NCBI GenBank assembly: GCA_012267415.1
Contig: JAAXGN010000044.1
Span: forward strand, 1 to 64,000
Reading direction: 5' to 3'
DNA length: 64,000 bases
From: Candidatus Poribacteria bacterium
GTDB taxonomy: Bacteria > Poribacteria > WGA-4E > WGA-3G
A program made the translations under genes and the position numbers. The notes beneath the pieces were generated by a model. The model made no database searches. It was not told the DNA's origin and was given only the letters and a program-made list of their open reading frames with translations. This document shows, piece after piece, positions 55,605-63,358 of the stretch (positions within the stretch are counted from its first letter, which is position 1; each line of letters starts with the position of its first letter).

Positions 55605-55815
55605 CCTTGCCACAATCTTCCTCAATTGCTTGTTTTATCTGTTCAAGGTCTTCCGGTGGAAACAGACCAACAAATTTGAGTAATTCCTTGCCAGATGCAC
55701 CTCTTATTGGTTCACCTAAAAAAGATAGTATAGTATTTAAAATCTGTTTCTGTTGTCCGGGTGTAAGTTTATCTAATCGCTCCACTATTTCTTGGATAGT
55801 TGAAGAATCTTCCAT
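55585..55815 (-). CDS. Antitoxin-like protein paired with the PIN toxin
   Basis: 76 residues (from ATG 55815, chosen because AAGGAGG lies just upstream; the longer frame from 55854 lacks a site). The protein is helical and charged (STIQEIVERLDKLTPGQQKQ and EDLEQIKQAIEED) with no obvious AbrB or MetJ fold. Position directly in front of, and overlapping, a PIN gene makes it the likely antitoxin. The assignment is inference from context. Confidence 0.6.
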   Translation of the reverse strand: MEDSSTIQEIVERLDKLTPGQQKQILNTILSFLGEPIRGASGKELLKFVGLFPPEDLEQIKQAIEEDCGKVDKSDW

Positions 55816-56027
55816 TGTATTTCCTCCTTCGCTGATGTTAATTGTGGAGTGCAATTAACAAGTTTCTTGATTGGTGTCAGCTGTGTAACTGGCGTGATGC
55901 AGACAGTTAAGTGGCAAACACTTTACGCACCTATTCTCAGATTTCAATTGACATAATTGCAGAATATGATATAATAAACTTAGTAAACATGATACCACAT
56001 ATTTAGAAAAATTGAAAGGAACGATTT

Positions 56028-56897
56028 ATGGATTTGACACGACAACCACCGCGTCGTCCCTCTAATCTCGGTGTTGCAGGGATTGTTGGGGCAGCGCGTA
56101 TGACAGATAAGGCACGCGCACACAACGCTGAGACGCTCGGAGAATTTGTATATGGAAGATACTCAGGATTAGACCGACGAATATTAGCGTTCTTGGATAT
56201 TGCAGCCGATGATTTTGCGGCAGCAGCAGACGAATACGATGATGGTGCACTCACCAAGTGGATGCTTGAAAAAGGAAACAAAACTGCTGACGAGATTGAG
56301 GATTTCAACAGATCGGAACTTGAAAAACTCCCCGCTGACAAGAAACATCAACAACTCTTAGAAGAACGACTTGCGAAGTTTGCACCGGGACGCACGGATA
56401 TAAAGACAGTGCTGCAATCCATTGAACTGGATGATTGGGGTTGTTTTTGGCAGGTTGATCTGACCGTTCGTCCACCACGTAGCGCACGCGCAAGAGATGT
56501 TGCAGGAATCTGTGGTGTGGCACGCATGGCAGATAAGGCACGTGCAGAACGCGCAGGAAAAATCGGTGACTATAAATTTGGAGATAGTTCTGGACAAGAT
56601 GTTCGTATATTGGAATTCCTCGGTATTTCCGCAGACGCTTTTCAGGATGCAGCTGTCAAGAACCCAAATGATATTGAAATAAGTGAATGGGTGTTAGAGA
56701 ACTGTGATAAATCAGCAGAAGAAATTGATACTTTCAATCACGCTATGGTGAATCGCGGTCCCAGTGAAACGACACGCGAACGTTTTGAAGCAAGACGGCA
56801 GGAGATAGACCCGACCCGAACAGACATCAATACATGGGTTGCTTTACAGGACTTAGACGATGAGTTGAGTTTCGGTATTGTTGATCTTAATCGCTAA
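56028..56897 (+). CDS. Protein with two DUF5069-like repeats
   Basis: 289 residues made of two similar halves. Each opens with a PPRRPSNLGVAGIVGAARMT or PPRSARARDVAGICGVARMA segment followed by DKARA, then RILAFLDIAADDF or RILEFLGISADAF, and W-L/V-L-E. This is the DUF5069 pattern, which is usually a single helical domain; a fused pair in one chain is unusual. Function unknown; no catalytic residues can be pointed out. AAAGGAACG precedes the ATG. The YgiT-type gene follows 19 bases later. Confidence 0.75.
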   Translation: MDLTRQPPRRPSNLGVAGIVGAARMTDKARAHNAETLGEFVYGRYSGLDRRILAFLDIAADDFAAAADEYDDGALTKWMLEKGNKTADEIEDFNRSELEKLPADKKHQQLLEERLAKFAPGRTDIKTVLQSIELDDWGCFWQVDLTVRPPRSARARDVAGICGVARMADKARAERAGKIGDYKFGDSSGQDVRILEFLGISADAFQDAAVKNPNDIEISEWVLENCDKSAEEIDTFNHAMVNRGPSETTRERFEARRQEIDPTRTDINTWVALQDLDDELSFGIVDLNR

Positions 56898-56916
56898 AGT
56901 ATATGGGAGTCAAACA

Positions 56917-57165
56917 ATGATTTGCGATGTATGTGGAAAAGATGGAGCGCGTCAACGCTACCTTACTCGCAGTTACGGTAAAGGAGAATCGCTCCTGATT
57001 ATAGAAGATGTACCTGTAATCTGTTGTTCTCATTGCGGTGAGAGATATATGACTGCACAGACATTAGATCAGATTGAACTCATAAAACGTTCACCAGAAG
57101 GTCTCGTAAAAAAACGATCAGTGCCAGTTGCAGCTTTCGAACAGAACATCTCTATAAGTGAATAA
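56917..57165 (+). CDS. YgiT-type zinc finger protein (MqsA N-terminal-like)
   Basis: 82 residues from ATG 56917 (the longer frame from 56878 overlaps the previous gene). Two CxxC pairs, CDVCGKDGA and CSHCGERY, would bind zinc, as in YgiT/MqsA antitoxins. The intervening ESLLIIEDVPVICC strand is typical. The C-terminus (VKKRSVPVAAFE) is short and lacks the HTH of full MqsA. Such proteins normally act as antitoxins next to a small toxin gene; here the next gene, 29 bases on, is the ART-like 57195-57599. Confidence 0.8.
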   Translation: MICDVCGKDGARQRYLTRSYGKGESLLIIEDVPVICCSHCGERYMTAQTLDQIELIKRSPEGLVKKRSVPVAAFEQNISISE

Positions 57166-57194
57166 CAACCTATAAACTCTTGGATATACAGATA

Positions 57195-57599
57195 ATGTAT
57201 CTTTATCATGGAAGTAAGCAGCTATTTGAAAAACTGAAGAAACAGAAGGCGCAAGCTCCACCTGGGAGACCACCCGAAGAGGCTTTGGATGCGATATATC
57301 TCACTCCGGATTTCCTATTTGCATTGGCTTGTGCAGCAAGACCTCCAGGAGTCTCAAATATAGATTTAACAAACCGTACTATCCGCTTTGAAAATCCCGA
57401 TCTGTTTCAGCCTGACGAGACGATTTATATATATTATGTGGACCAAACCAAAATTCCTGAGGATAAGAAAATTCATGTTGATTCATATCAGGTTGCGGTA
57501 ACACTGAATGAAATAGTACCTGACAAAATTGAAAAGTATAAGTCTGGTGATGTGTTTAAACACTACAAATATATAGGAAAATTGGACCGAACGATTTGA
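57195..57599 (+). CDS. Small protein resembling an ADP-ribosyltransferase fold; candidate toxin
   Basis: 134 residues from ATG 57195 (the ORF begins at 57180; no clear ribosome site for either). MYLYHGSKQLFEKLK starts with H-G-S after an aromatic, the N-terminal NAD motif of PARP-type ARTs. AIYLTPDFLFALACAA resembles the second motif (PARP: G-I-Y-F-A ... A), and VTLNEIVPDKI near the end offers a glutamate in the position of the catalytic E. These are by-eye resemblances only. The size and the YgiT gene directly upstream fit a toxin-antitoxin pair. If the fold is wrong, it is a hypothetical protein. Confidence 0.45.
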   Translation: MYLYHGSKQLFEKLKKQKAQAPPGRPPEEALDAIYLTPDFLFALACAARPPGVSNIDLTNRTIRFENPDLFQPDETIYIYYVDQTKIPEDKKIHVDSYQVAVTLNEIVPDKIEKYKSGDVFKHYKYIGKLDRTI

Positions 57600-57632
57600 A
57601 GATAAGGATTTTATACCAAAGGAGAGAAAATT

Positions 57633-58607
57633 ATGTATTTTGCCACAAACAATGCCATCTATTCCATTGGAGACAATGGGGATGGCGAACCTATTGAAAT
57701 ATACAATGCAACTGAACAACAAAGTCCTGAAATAAGTGATAACTACGGTACGTTAATCTCAATACCAGAAATGCAGTCCGTAGCGGTTGCGCTTTCAGAT
57801 GGGACACTCTTGATGCTTACACCGGATGGCGAGAAGCGAATTTCAACTGGGATTGAAGACCCAATTGCTTCACTGCTTTTTATTCAGGAAGAACCTTTGA
57901 CACTACTCATCGGAACGGATGAAGGTGCTTATGTCTATCGCCTTGTTGGTGAGGAAGGACCCGCAGAACGTGTGCAAACTTTTGACAATTTAGAATGTCG
58001 AAAAGATTGGTATACACCCTGGGGAGGTCCACCAGCTGTAAGAACATTAGCTAAAACTAAGGACGGTTTTTGTTACGCGGATATCCATGTTGGCAGTATC
58101 ATGCGTTCACCCGATGAAGGTGTTTCATGGGAACCTGTTACACCGGACCTGAATAAAGATGTGCATCAGGTTGCTACCTGTCCCGCAGACGATGATCAAG
58201 TTTTCGCCAATACCGCAAACGGTGTCTATGTGAGTAAAGACCGAGGTGACTCGTGGATAAACAGACTTGAAGGATTACCTGTTCGGTACGGGACTGCTAT
58301 TGCAATAGATCCGACAGACCCGAACTTGATGATTGCCTCAGTCCAAAGAGGACCGAGAGGCGGTGGTGCTTGGTTATGTCGTACGGATGACGGTGGTGCA
58401 ACTTGGACTGACCTCAACGATCAACTCACAGAACCGGCAGATCGTATAGGTACCAGCTCCATTGCTTTTGCTGCCGATGGCACTGCATGGGCAGCTGTCG
58501 GAAAAACACTCTATATGGGTCAGGATCGTGCAACGGATTGGAGTCCTTTCTGGACAGCACCTGCATCCAATGCCTCTGCATATCCTATCAAAACCCTCGC
58601 TGCTTAG
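57633..58607 (+). CDS. BNR/sialidase-like beta-propeller protein
   Basis: A 324-residue propeller. Asp-box (BNR) motifs S-x-D-x-G-x-x-W are visible: SPDEGVSWEPV, SKDRGDSWINR and TDDGGATWTDL. They mark blades typical of photosynthesis-stability-factor HCF136-like or exo-alpha-sialidase-like proteins. The N-terminal blade is degenerate (VVALSDGTLLMLTPDGEK type). No signal peptide, so probably cytoplasmic. No catalytic sialidase residues are evident. An AGGAGAG site precedes the ATG. Confidence 0.8.
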   Translation: MYFATNNAIYSIGDNGDGEPIEIYNATEQQSPEISDNYGTLISIPEMQSVAVALSDGTLLMLTPDGEKRISTGIEDPIASLLFIQEEPLTLLIGTDEGAYVYRLVGEEGPAERVQTFDNLECRKDWYTPWGGPPAVRTLAKTKDGFCYADIHVGSIMRSPDEGVSWEPVTPDLNKDVHQVATCPADDDQVFANTANGVYVSKDRGDSWINRLEGLPVRYGTAIAIDPTDPNLMIASVQRGPRGGGAWLCRTDDGGATWTDLNDQLTEPADRIGTSSIAFAADGTAWAAVGKTLYMGQDRATDWSPFWTAPASNASAYPIKTLAA

Positions 58608-58641
58608 ATTATCTCTATGTCAGTTATGAAAGGTGGTAGTT

Positions 58642-59007
58642 ATGGATGTATTAGGCATTGATTTTACCTTCTTTGCAGTAAGCAACATGCAGGAATCAGT
58701 CACATTTTACCGTGATGTGCTTGGAATTCCGTTGTCGTGTTTGGTGCATGAAGGTAAATGGGCAGAATTTGAGATAAATCCAGGAACCTTGGCATTAGGT
58801 GAAGGTGATTTTTTTACAGAACCCGGTGGTGGGATGGTGGCTTTTGCTGTTGAGGACGTGAAGGCTGCTATCGCGGAATTAGAACAAGCAGGAATTAAAC
58901 TGCAATCATCTTTGGGTGAATCTGTCGTCTGTTTCTGGGTAGTGATTGAAGACCCAGATAGAAACCGTATTATCATACATCAGCGAAAGGATAAGACCGT
59001 TGGTTGA
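58642..59007 (+). CDS. VOC-superfamily protein (glyoxalase/bleomycin resistance-like)
   Basis: 121 residues from ATG 58642; the upstream GTG at 58633 is less likely because AAAGGTGG fits the ATG. The pattern of paired beta-alpha-beta-beta-beta units is clear: FTFFAVSNMQESVTFYRDVL, then MVAFAVEDVKAAIAELEQAG and VVIEDPDRNRIIIHQ. Metal-ligand-type residues appear as Glu in WAEFEI and Glu/Asp in the C-terminal unit. Members include glyoxalases, dioxygenases and resistance proteins; the substrate is unknown. Confidence 0.82.
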   Translation: MDVLGIDFTFFAVSNMQESVTFYRDVLGIPLSCLVHEGKWAEFEINPGTLALGEGDFFTEPGGGMVAFAVEDVKAAIAELEQAGIKLQSSLGESVVCFWVVIEDPDRNRIIIHQRKDKTVG

Positions 59008-59075
59008 ACCGATTCAAGAGTTTATTGTATAATTATAGATAAGCAGTATTCTTGGATTTGCTGGAGGATGTACTG

Positions 59076-59333
59076 ATGAATTACAGAGACATCATTACAA
59101 TTGAACCCGGAAAACGAGGAGGTAAGCCTTGTATTCGGGGAATGCGAATCACCGTTTATGATGTATTAGACTATCTGGCATCGGGTATGTCATTAAACGA
59201 GATTCTTGACGATTTTCCATATTTAACTGAAACAGATATCCGTGCATGTCTTGCGTATGCAGCGGACAGAGAAAAAGCGCAAATGGTCGTTTATACAGAT
59301 GAAACTCCTATTCGATCAGAATCTGTCCCCTAA
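59076..59333 (+). CDS. DUF433 antitoxin
   Basis: 85 residues from ATG 59076 (GGAGG eight bases upstream). PGKRGGKPCIRGMRITVYDV followed by LASGMSLNEILDDFPYLTETDIRACLAYAADREK is the DUF433 winged-helix domain used in VapB-like antitoxins. The toxin gene overlaps its end by 35 bases. It forms a standard pair and is a second member of the same family as 36601-37155. Confidence 0.85.
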   Translation: MNYRDIITIEPGKRGGKPCIRGMRITVYDVLDYLASGMSLNEILDDFPYLTETDIRACLAYAADREKAQMVVYTDETPIRSESVP

Positions 59334-59631
59334 GCTTGTGTATCGAATGGAAAAATTATTTCCTAATTCTATCCATGTCCAAAGTGTTGGCTTAGATACT
59401 GCTTCAGATTCTGTATTATGGCATTACGCACGTGCCAACGACTTTCTCATTGTAACAAAAGATGCAGACTTCAGTGACAGAAGTGCAATTGAAGGATACC
59501 CACCAAAAGTTATATGGTTTAGAGGTGGAAATAGTTCAACAGATGCTGTTGAGAGAGCATTGACAGAGAATTACTTGGATATTGAAGTCTTTGTGAGAAA
59601 TCCAGATCAAGGTGTGCTTGCACTCTTTTAG
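59299..59631 (+). CDS. DUF5615 PIN-like toxin
   Basis: 110 residues from ATG 59299, inside the antitoxin frame. MKLLFDQNLSPKLV carries the first acidic residue of the Mut7-C/PIN-like fold, GLDTASDSVLWHYA the second region and IVTKDADFSD the following Asp. Length and overlap with a DUF433 gene are the usual arrangement of this toxin-antitoxin pair. RNase activity is known for related PIN proteins and is inferred here. Confidence 0.85.
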   Translation: MKLLFDQNLSPKLVYRMEKLFPNSIHVQSVGLDTASDSVLWHYARANDFLIVTKDADFSDRSAIEGYPPKVIWFRGGNSSTDAVERALTENYLDIEVFVRNPDQGVLALF

Positions 59632-59699
59632 GAATAATGATAAATGATATTCATATCCTTAAATATCATCTCAAATGCTCAAAATAAAGGGAATATAAA

Positions 59700-60209
59700 G
59701 TGTATATGAGAAAAATAATTCAGTTGGTCTTTTTATTTTCTATCACCATTTTTATTGTTGGACTATTAGGATGTGAAAGGGTCAATCAAGTTTTAGACTT
59801 ACAAACAGAAACAGTTACTCCGATTGCGGAACGAGACCATGTGTGGCCTGTTGATCAAAACGGTATGGAGGTGCCTATTCCTGGGACTTGGGTATTAGTA
59901 TCCCATACACATGAAAACTCTACCTCTACTATTGGAGAAAGTTTTACATTACCTGCTGATCCGCAGCCTATTTTACAAGTATCAGATGGAACATACACAG
60001 ATGGTGAAGGTATCCTCTGGACAAGAATCAGACTTATAACCGCTGAAGGTGATAGATGGCAATTCCTTGAACGTGTAGACACAAGTGTGACCCCTCATCA
60101 ACTGCACGCTATCGTCACAGTAGATGATACCGGAATTCCCATCCTTGAATACGGGACATATCCATTTACCTTACCGAGACACAACGTACAGATTTGGGAG
60201 AAACAGTAA
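59700..60209 (+). CDS. Probable lipoprotein of unknown function
   Basis: 169 residues with a signal sequence (FLFSITIFIVGLLGC) and a good lipobox (G-L-L-G-C). Start may be the GTG at 59700 or the ATG at 59706. The mature domain is Trp/Thr-rich (VWPVDQNGMEVPIPGTWVL, GILWTRIRLITAEGDRW) and looks like a secreted beta-sandwich. No family recognised. It lies 17 bases upstream of the MFS gene, so the two could be co-transcribed. Confidence 0.6.
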   Translation: MYMRKIIQLVFLFSITIFIVGLLGCERVNQVLDLQTETVTPIAERDHVWPVDQNGMEVPIPGTWVLVSHTHENSTSTIGESFTLPADPQPILQVSDGTYTDGEGILWTRIRLITAEGDRWQFLERVDTSVTPHQLHAIVTVDDTGIPILEYGTYPFTLPRHNVQIWEKQ

Positions 60210-60226
60210 AGTATTATATCTAATCC

Positions 60227-61498
60227 ATGCGTATTCCAATGCTCTTCCGTTTTTCGCTATACGGCTTTCTAAAGAATCAACGCTACTACGACCCATTCCT
60301 GATTTTAGCGTTTCTTGAGAAAGGTCTGTCCTTTTTTCAGATCGGTATCCTCATCGGATTTCGAGAAATTTGCACGAATGTGTTTGAAATCCCTTCAGGT
60401 GCGGTTGCTGATCTTTACGGAAGACGTCGTGCAATGATCTTTTCGTTCTGTGCATATATCGCTTCGTTCGCTACGTTTGCACTGAGCGAATCATTTGCTG
60501 TTCTTTTCATGGCGATGTTCTTTTTCGGTTTAGGCGATGCTTTTAGGACGGGTACGCACAAAGCGATGATTTTCGATTGGTTGCGGATGCAAGATAGGTT
60601 AGATGAGAAAACAAAGGTCTACGGTTTTACACGTTCTTGGTCTCAGATGGGTTCTGCTTTATCCGTGCTTATCGCGGGTGCTTTGGTTTTCTATCGTGGA
60701 AATTACACTGACATTTTCTGGTATTCAATCATCCCTTACGGTGTCAACATTATCAATTTCCTCGGTTATCCATCTCAGTTAGATGGGAATAGACAAAGCG
60801 AATTCTCACTGAAAGCAGTCGCAAAACTACTCGGAAAAGCACTCAAAAGTGCAGTATACTTTCCCCCGCTCCGCAGACTTGTTTTTGAGGGCATGGGTTT
60901 TGAAGGTATGTATAAAGCCAGTAAAGACTTTCTGCAACCGATACTTAAACAGACTGCAATTGCATTACCTATATTAGTAGCATTGGATGATTCGAAACGT
61001 TCAGCATTGCTGGTTGCTGGGGTCTATTTTCTCCTCTATTTTCTATCATCTTTTGCTTCACGTAATTCTCACCGTTTCTCAGACTGGCGTGGTGGTGAAG
61101 AAGGAGCTGCACAATTGATGTGGTGGATAGATTTAGCACTCTTTGCATCCCTAATTCCGGCATTATGGTTCGGTTGGCTACCATCGGTAATAGTGTTATT
61201 CGTTGCATTAGCAATCCTCCAGAATATCTGGAGACCCGTGTTAATCAGCAGATTTGATGCACAGTCTACCCCTGATATGGGTGCGACGGTGCTGTCTATT
61301 GAAGCACAAGCGAAATCATTAGCGACTATTATCTTCGCGCCGCTGCTTGGATGGTTAGTGGACGCATTTGCACTATTTGCTCCCGTTGAAGTCGCTCAAT
61401 TTGTTCCGATAGGAATTGTTGGCACATGTATCGCCATCGCAATACTCTTTGCCTATCACAGCAAATTGGAAGCGAATCCTGCATTTACACCGGAATAA
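60227..61498 (+). CDS. MFS transporter
   Basis: 423 residues, about twelve membrane helices. The family-typical loop FEIPSGAVADLYGRRRAM follows helix 2, and FGLGDAFRTGTHKAMIFDWL is characteristic of the MFS subgroup often linked to quinolone or unknown-substrate export. The central loop (LKAVAKLLGKALKSAVYFPPL) is longer than average. The last helices (SIEAQAKSLATIIFAPLLGW) are normal. No duplication as in 38231-39520. The substrate is unknown. Confidence 0.85.
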   Translation: MRIPMLFRFSLYGFLKNQRYYDPFLILAFLEKGLSFFQIGILIGFREICTNVFEIPSGAVADLYGRRRAMIFSFCAYIASFATFALSESFAVLFMAMFFFGLGDAFRTGTHKAMIFDWLRMQDRLDEKTKVYGFTRSWSQMGSALSVLIAGALVFYRGNYTDIFWYSIIPYGVNIINFLGYPSQLDGNRQSEFSLKAVAKLLGKALKSAVYFPPLRRLVFEGMGFEGMYKASKDFLQPILKQTAIALPILVALDDSKRSALLVAGVYFLLYFLSSFASRNSHRFSDWRGGEEGAAQLMWWIDLALFASLIPALWFGWLPSVIVLFVALAILQNIWRPVLISRFDAQSTPDMGATVLSIEAQAKSLATIIFAPLLGWLVDAFALFAPVEVAQFVPIGIVGTCIAIAILFAYHSKLEANPAFTPE

Positions 61499-61518
61499 TA
61501 CAACCTGATTCATATACA

Positions 61519-61737
61519 ATGGAACAGCTACATTTATTCTCTTCGTTAGAACAGCAGATTATTCCGCAGCCTGACCCTCCACCGAACAACAGAGAAGCGA
61601 CAGATGTAATCCGTGGGTTACGCTATGTGCCAGATTATAAGGAGTGCTCAAAACTATACTTGAATGTAAACGTAAATAACGCTATCATCGTTAAGAGTAG
61701 AAATGCTAACACTATATTATTTGGCACTGATATCTAA
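61519..61737 (+). pseudogene. Possible truncated AlkB-like N-terminus
   Basis: A 72-codon frame beginning MEQLHLFSSLEQQ and continuing NREATDVIRGLRYVPDYKEC. The LRYVPDY segment is what many AlkB-type dioxygenases have at the N-terminus (LRYIPDFL). The rest, after about 45 codons, does not resemble AlkB and ends at TAA. It may be a truncated remnant or an unrelated small protein. The assignment is weak. Confidence 0.3.
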
Positions 61738-61824
61738 TAGCATGCTTTACTAAATCAAAACAACAATGACACACAGACATGTACCATCTGATTTTCTCAT
61801 GACTGTTGATGGAGGATGGAAACA

Positions 61825-62124
61825 ATGAGACTTACAAATACGCAAAAACACAACAACAACTGGACGACAGAACAGAAAACAGATAAGGAAGAATCCTTAT
61901 TAGCAATTATTGAAGAGTATTCTCAACTACCGGACAAAGATCAGGCACGTTATCAGCATCTGCTGGGTAAGTGTAAGAATAAGACAATAAGCCTTGAAGA
62001 ACTCGCTGAGTATCAAACACTCTCAAAACAATTGGAGACTCGTAACCTGAAACGGATTGAGGCTCTCATAGCCTTGGCTCAGATCAAAGGAAGACGTTAT
62101 TGCCGACACATCAAAAAGGAATGA
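61825..62124 (+). CDS. Small helical protein resembling antitoxin-type genes
   Basis: 99 residues from ATG 61825 (GGAGG nine bases upstream). The pattern LPDKDQARYQHLLGKCKNKT then ISLEELAEYQTLSKQLETRN and RIEALIALAQIKGR resembles a group of small proteins that in other bacteria stand before HNH-type nuclease genes. The following frame (from 62129) begins MNIRETIKEK, a plausible start of such a nuclease, but then breaks. The pairing is an inference. Confidence 0.5.
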   Translation: MRLTNTQKHNNNWTTEQKTDKEESLLAIIEEYSQLPDKDQARYQHLLGKCKNKTISLEELAEYQTLSKQLETRNLKRIEALIALAQIKGRRYCRHIKKE

Positions 62125-62128
62125 AGAG

Positions 62129-62214
62129 ATGAACATAAGAGAGACCATTAAAGAGAAAACTCTCAGATTAATCGTTATCCCACTTATGGTGTGTTATCCC
62201 ATACTACAAAAACC
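62129..62214 (+). pseudogene. Possible 5' remnant of an HNH-type gene, cut by a repeat
   Basis: A start ATG at 62129 (AAGAG just upstream) leads to MNIRETIKEK, after which the sequence no longer fits any family in this frame; a related reading in another frame gives INRYPTYGVL. At 62215 an inverted repeat begins and the coding character ends. It is most simply an interrupted toxin gene next to its small partner gene. The family call is a guess from a short N-terminus. Confidence 0.25.
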
Positions 62215-62347
62215 CAAGCACCAGCGGTGCGAAAGGTGTATAGAAAACGTTGATATTACCAGAATAAGCCCCAGAGGGGCGAAAGGTGTATCATGTTCCG
62301 GTATTAAAAACACACGTTCTATACACCTTTCGCACCGCTGGTGCTTG
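62215..62347. repeat. Inverted repeat with 30-bp perfect arms
   Basis: Arms at 62215-62244 and 62318-62347 are exact reverse complements, starting CAAGCACCAGCGGTGCGAAA. The inner region repeats the unit GGGGCGAAAGGTGTAT. It carries no gene and has displaced the 3' part of the frame starting at 62129. The rest of the gap to 62536 includes a fragment of family 2 ends (62415-62435) and a promoter-like AT-rich stretch. Confidence 0.8.
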
Positions 62348-62414
62348 GTCTGTTGCTGTTCACACGCTCTTGTCTTGGTATTCTTGAAATCATGTAAATC
62401 ATGGTTTAGGCAAG

Positions 62415-62435
62415 TAACCAAAACTTTACACACCC
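62415..62435. repeat. Family 2 repeat end
   Basis: TAACCAAAACTTTACACACC, the reverse complement of the GGTGTGTAAAGTTTTGGTTA seen at 49852, here without the rest of the element. Confidence 0.5.
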
Positions 62436-62536
62436 AACACCTATCAGAAATTTGACAAATGGTTTGGTAAATTGGTATAATACCCTAAGTCATAGACTAG
62501 TAACTGCTTATCCAATATAAACTCAGGAGGAACACA

Positions 62537-62842
62537 GTGAAATCAAATTTTTTCAGTACTGCAAATATAGGAAACTTGCCTGATTATTGTATAATGCAAG
62601 TAAATGATAAGAAAATTAGACTTTTTGATGTCGTTGCTCTCACACATGACCTGCCTGAACATAATCTGCGGCGAGGACAGGTCGGCACAGTTGTCGAGAT
62701 GCTTTCAAATGATGATGCTTATGAAGTTGAATTTAGTGACAGAGATGGACGCACTTACCAATCACTCGGATTTCGGGCACCGCAACTAATGGTACTCCAC
62801 CACGAACCAGTGAAAAACCCATCAAACCCTATTAGCGAATAA
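62537..62842 (+). CDS. DUF4926 protein
   Basis: 101 residues starting at GTG 62537, supported by AGGAGG six bases upstream. The core is IRLFDVVALTHDLPEHNLRR followed by GQVGTVVEML and YEVEFSDRDGRTYQSLGF, the DUF4926 SH3-like beta pattern. Members often stand beside DUF6883 genes in small toxin-antitoxin-like loci, but no DUF6883 gene is recognisable here. It may be a solitary antitoxin or immunity protein. Confidence 0.8.
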   Translation: MKSNFFSTANIGNLPDYCIMQVNDKKIRLFDVVALTHDLPEHNLRRGQVGTVVEMLSNDDAYEVEFSDRDGRTYQSLGFRAPQLMVLHHEPVKNPSNPISE

Positions 62843-62869
62843 CTACGCACAAGATAAGGAACGACGCCA

Positions 62870-63343
62870 ATGACAAAAACCATTGAAAAAGTCCAAAAAA
62901 CCACTACGACTCCCAACGAGGAAAGACTCAAAAAACTCAAACAACTTTATCCAGAATGTCTAATAGAAGGCGAAGTTGATTTAAAAAAACTGAAAGATTT
63001 CTTGTCTCTTGAAGATAGGGAAGATAATGGCGACGAACGTTACAGTTTTTCATGGGCAGGGAAAAAAGTGAGTGATTTAAAACAGTACGTAGAAAAACGT
63101 AAAAAGCGAGATCCAGAGTTTGCAGAAAATTACGAAAAAGGGTATTTAGAATTCAAACTCGGTGTCCTTCTCCGACAAGCTCGACAAGAAGCTGGGTTAA
63201 CCCAAGAAGATATGGCACTAAAGCTGAATACTAAGAAATCTGCTATTTCAAAAATTGAAAACCATGCTGAGAATGTTACGCTTTCAACTTTGAGAAAATA
63301 TGCAGAAGTTGTCGAAAAGAAAATACACTTCTCAGTAGGATAA
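62870..63343 (+). CDS. HigA-like HTH regulator with an N-terminal segment resembling a type III DNA methyltransferase
   Basis: 157 residues. The C-terminal 70 (YVEKRKKRDPEFAENYEK then LGVLLRQARQEAGLTQEDMA and SAISKIENHAENVTLSTL) are a HigA/XRE-type HTH antitoxin. The N-terminal 16-66 read RLKKLKQLYPECLIEGEVDL, KKLKDFLS, then ERYSFSWAGKK. This closely resembles the opening of type III restriction Mod subunits (LKELFPEC ... G-K-I-D-F-D-x-L ... Y-x-F-x-W-x-G-K). No methyltransferase catalytic motifs follow. The combination in one open frame suggests a gene fusion at a former Mod gene, or a shared fold I cannot distinguish by eye. No HigB toxin is adjacent. Confidence 0.7.
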   Translation: MTKTIEKVQKTTTTPNEERLKKLKQLYPECLIEGEVDLKKLKDFLSLEDREDNGDERYSFSWAGKKVSDLKQYVEKRKKRDPEFAENYEKGYLEFKLGVLLRQARQEAGLTQEDMALKLNTKKSAISKIENHAENVTLSTLRKYAEVVEKKIHFSVG

Positions 63344-63358
63344 TTAAGGAACAGCACC

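Noticed and set aside
57633-58607. Sialidase activity for the BNR protein
   Set aside because: Asp-box motifs alone mark the fold; no catalytic arginine triad or tyrosine pair could be recognised and no signal peptide is present.
62129-62455. Real 108-residue protein
   Set aside because: Most of the frame is the inverted repeat at 62215-62347 and the family 2 end, so only the first codons look like gene sequence.
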